This document shows positions 61,701 to 64,000 of a stretch of 64,000 bases of DNA, in pieces; positions within the stretch are counted from its first letter, which is position 1; each line of letters begins with the position of its first letter. A program made the position numbers and the translations under genes. Below the pieces are notes generated by a model that was not told the origin of the DNA, searched no databases, and saw only the letters and a program-made list of their open reading frames with translations. Location: contig LS997566.1 of the NCBI GenBank assembly GCA_000469685.2, positions 9,434,272 through 9,498,271 of the forward strand. The letters are read 5' to 3'. The DNA is from Haemonchus contortus (Eukaryota; Nematoda; Chromadorea; Rhabditida; Trichostrongylidae).

Positions 61701-64000
61701 AAGTAATCCCATCCCTTCACTCTTCTGATGAATGCAATATGATAGAAATTCCGCATGAAATGGCAGGAAAAGAGTCTTGAAGTGATCGGTTGATCTTGGT
61801 AGAGGTTTGAAATTCCCACTTTTGGTGAAAGTAATCTCATTCCTTCACTCTTCTGATGAATGCAATATGGTAGAAAGTCCCCATGAAATGGCAGAAAGGA
61901 AAGTTTCCAAATGATCGTTCCTATTCAAAGCACTCATCCGTCCAATCAAAATACAAAGCTTGCTGCGCATTATCACCAAAAACAGTTACTCAAATTGAAA
62001 AATGATCGCCTCACCTCTATAAACACCAAACATTAATATGAAAAGCCCTACAAGCTCAAATACATTGTATAATTGGTCAAGATTTCTGGACTACTGCTAT
62101 TCCTCGGCCACAATTGATCGGACTTCCTTTAGGCCTCTAATATGAACACACCGATTTGCCACATTGTAATCCAATTCTTGATTGACGGTCTCCATATCCC
62201 ATCCTTCCATGACATACCCGCTGTAGGAGGACTGGTTGATGTCGGTAGGGGTTCCGAAATGATAACTTTCTTGAATGTTCTCTCATACCTTCCCTCTTCC
62301 GATGAATGAAATATAGTAGAAAGTTTGCTGGTAATTGTAGGAACGAGAGTCTTGAAGTGACCGCTTGTGATTGGTCTTGGTGTTGACGAAAGTAATCCAA
62401 TCTTCCCCTCTTTTGATGAATGAAATATGGTAGAAAGTCCGCATGAAATGGCAGGAAAAGAGTCTTGAAGTGATCGGTTGATCTTGATAGAGGTTTGAAA
62501 TGCCCACTGTTGGTGAAAGTAATCCCATCCCTTCACTCTTCTGATGAATGCAATATGGTAGAAAGTCCGCATGAAATGGCAGGAAAAGAGTCTTGAAGTG
62601 ATCGGTTGATCTTGGTAGAGGTTTGAAATTCCCACTGTTGGTGAAAGTAATCTCATCCCTTCACTCTTCTGATGAATGCAATATGGTAGAAAGTCCCCAT
62701 GAAATGGCAGAAATGAAAGTTTCCAAATGATCGTTCCTATTCAAAGCACTCATCCGTCCAATCAAAATACAAATGCTTGCTGCGCATTATCACCAAAAAC
62801 AGTTACTCAAATTGAAAAATGATCGCCTCACCTCTATAAACACCAAACATTAATATGAAAAGCCCTACAAGCTCAAATACATTGTATAATTGGTCAAGAT
62901 TTCTGGACTACTGCTATTCCTCGGCCACAATTGATCGGACTTCCTTTAGGCCTCTAATATGAACACACCGATTTGCCACATTGTAATCCAATTCTTGATT
63001 GACGGTCTCCATATCCCATCCTTCCATGACATACCCGCTGTAGGAGGACTGGTTGATGTCGGTAGGGGTTCCGAAATGATAACTTTCTTGAATGTTCTCT
63101 CATACCTTCCCTCTTCCGATGAATGAAATATAGTAGAAAGTTTGCTGGTAATTGTAGGAACGAGAGTCTTGAAGTGACCGCTTGTGATTGGTCTTGGTGT
63201 TGACGAAAGTAATCCAATCTTCCCCTCTTTTGATGAATGAAATATGGTAGAAAGTCCGCATGAAATGGCAGGAAAAGAGTCTTGAAGTGATCGGTTGATC
63301 TTGGTAGAGGTTTGAAATGCCCACTGTTGGTGAAAGTAATCCCATCCCTTCACTCTTCTGATGAATGCAATATGGTAGAAAGTCCGCATGAAATGGCAGG
63401 AAAAGAGTCTTGAAGTGATCGGCTGATCTTGGTAGAGGTTTGAAATTCCCACTGTTGGTGAAAGTAATCTCATTCCTTCACTCTTCTGATGAATGCAATA
63501 TGGTAGAAAGTCCGCATGATATGGCAGGAAAAGAGTCTTGAAGTGACCGGTTGATCTTGCTAGAGATTTGAAATGCCCACTGTTGATGAAAGTATGATGA
63601 AAGTAATCCAATCCCTTCACTCTTCTGATGAATGCAATATGGTAGAAAGTCCGCATGAAATGGCAGGAAAAGAGTCTTGAAGTGATCGGTTGATCTTGGT
63701 AGAGGTTTGAAATTCCCACTGTTGGTGAAAGTAATCTCATTCCTTCACTCTTCTGATGAATGCAATATGGTAGAAAGTCCCCATGAAATGGCAGAAAGGA
63801 AAGTTTCCAAATGATCGTTCCTATTCAAAGCACTCATCCGTCCAATCAAAATACAAATGCTTGCTGCGTATTATCACCAAAAACAGTTACTCAAATTGAA
63901 AAATGATTGCCTCACCTCTATAAACACCAAACATTAATATGAAAAGCCCTACAAGCTCAAATACATTGTATAATTGGTCAAGATTTCTGGACTACTGCTA
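58797..64000. repeat. higher-order tandem repeat array, running off the window end
   Basis: Monomers of 126-127 bp, for example with GTTGATCTTGGTAGAGGTTT and ATGAATGCAATATGGTAGAA, occur in groups separated by a conserved non-monomer spacer of roughly 380 bp that starts AAGTTTCCAAATGATCGTTC. Spacer starts fall at 59437, 60381, 61084, 61901, 62717 and 63801, so unit lengths are 944, 703, 817, 816 and 1084 bp. The differences from 817 are about one monomer more, one 114-bp divergent monomer fewer, and two monomers plus a small duplication. The left edge (58797-59060) is the most diverged. Because 126 is a multiple of three, minus-strand frames stay open across several monomers, but the reading changes frame between copies and has no start, signal or splice logic, so I treat it as satellite-like. 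Confidence 0.85.

Noticed and set aside
58797..63740. Repeated minus-strand ORFs of 150-264 codons as a repeat-protein gene
   Set aside because: Frames shift between adjacent monomers, several frames are open at once, there is no signal peptide or splice logic, and similarity between copies is at DNA level including the spacer. Best explained as satellite-like DNA.
58797..64000. CRISPR-like array
   Set aside because: Monomers are 126 bp and adjacent without unique spacers, in a eukaryotic genome; the pattern is that of a tandem satellite.

Overview
This is nuclear DNA from a nematode, most likely a clade V strongylid such as a hookworm (Ancylostoma or a close relative). The evidence is genes split by many short introns with TTTCAG-type acceptors, a dcs-1/fre-1 gene pair known as a bicistronic unit in Caenorhabditis elegans, a CAP (SCP/TAPS, ASP-like) secreted-protein gene, and dense insertions of Tc1-, hAT- and RTE-type elements. 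The species is inferred; the sequence does not fix it.

Layout. Positions 1-1.1 kb hold the 3' end of an unidentified minus-strand gene. From 3.8 to 11.85 kb lie two plus-strand genes in tandem: dcs-1 (scavenger decapping hydrolase) and, 304 bp downstream, fre-1 (NDOR1/Tah18 diflavin reductase). Both reconstruct to full length, and each needs one GC-AG intron. At 13.3-15.8 kb is a CAP gene with a long acidic Ser/Glu/Asp domain before the CAP domain; it carries a 1-bp deletion, a TAG and a TGA, so it is probably a pseudogene. At 17.7-20.3 kb is a divergent but complete rpn-11 homologue (26S proteasome JAMM deubiquitinase) with intact catalytic residues. At 21.7-22.4 kb is a small minus-strand gene for a Gln/Tyr/Asn/Gly-rich secreted protein. 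At 28.0-32.2 kb is a five-exon gene for an unrecognised 655-residue secreted low-complexity protein. At 34.0-36.8 kb, minus strand, is gcst-1, the glycine cleavage T-protein (aminomethyltransferase).

From about 39 kb onward the window is dominated by repeats: an uninterrupted RTE-type retrotransposon ORF (977 codons), a hAT-like foldback element with an 8-bp target duplication inserted into a MITE, a complete but broken Tc1-like transposon that itself contains a TTAA-flanked palindrome, several other palindromic elements, and, from 58.8 kb to the window edge, a higher-order tandem repeat built from about 126-bp monomers in units of about 0.8 kb.

Functional links: dcs-1 and fre-1 are probably co-transcribed. 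The other genes are housekeeping (rpn-11, gcst-1) or secreted and fast-evolving (CAP, the low-complexity protein, the Q/Y-rich protein), with no evident shared pathway. Exon boundaries were read by hand from splice signals, frame continuity and remembered family conservation; no alignment or search was run.
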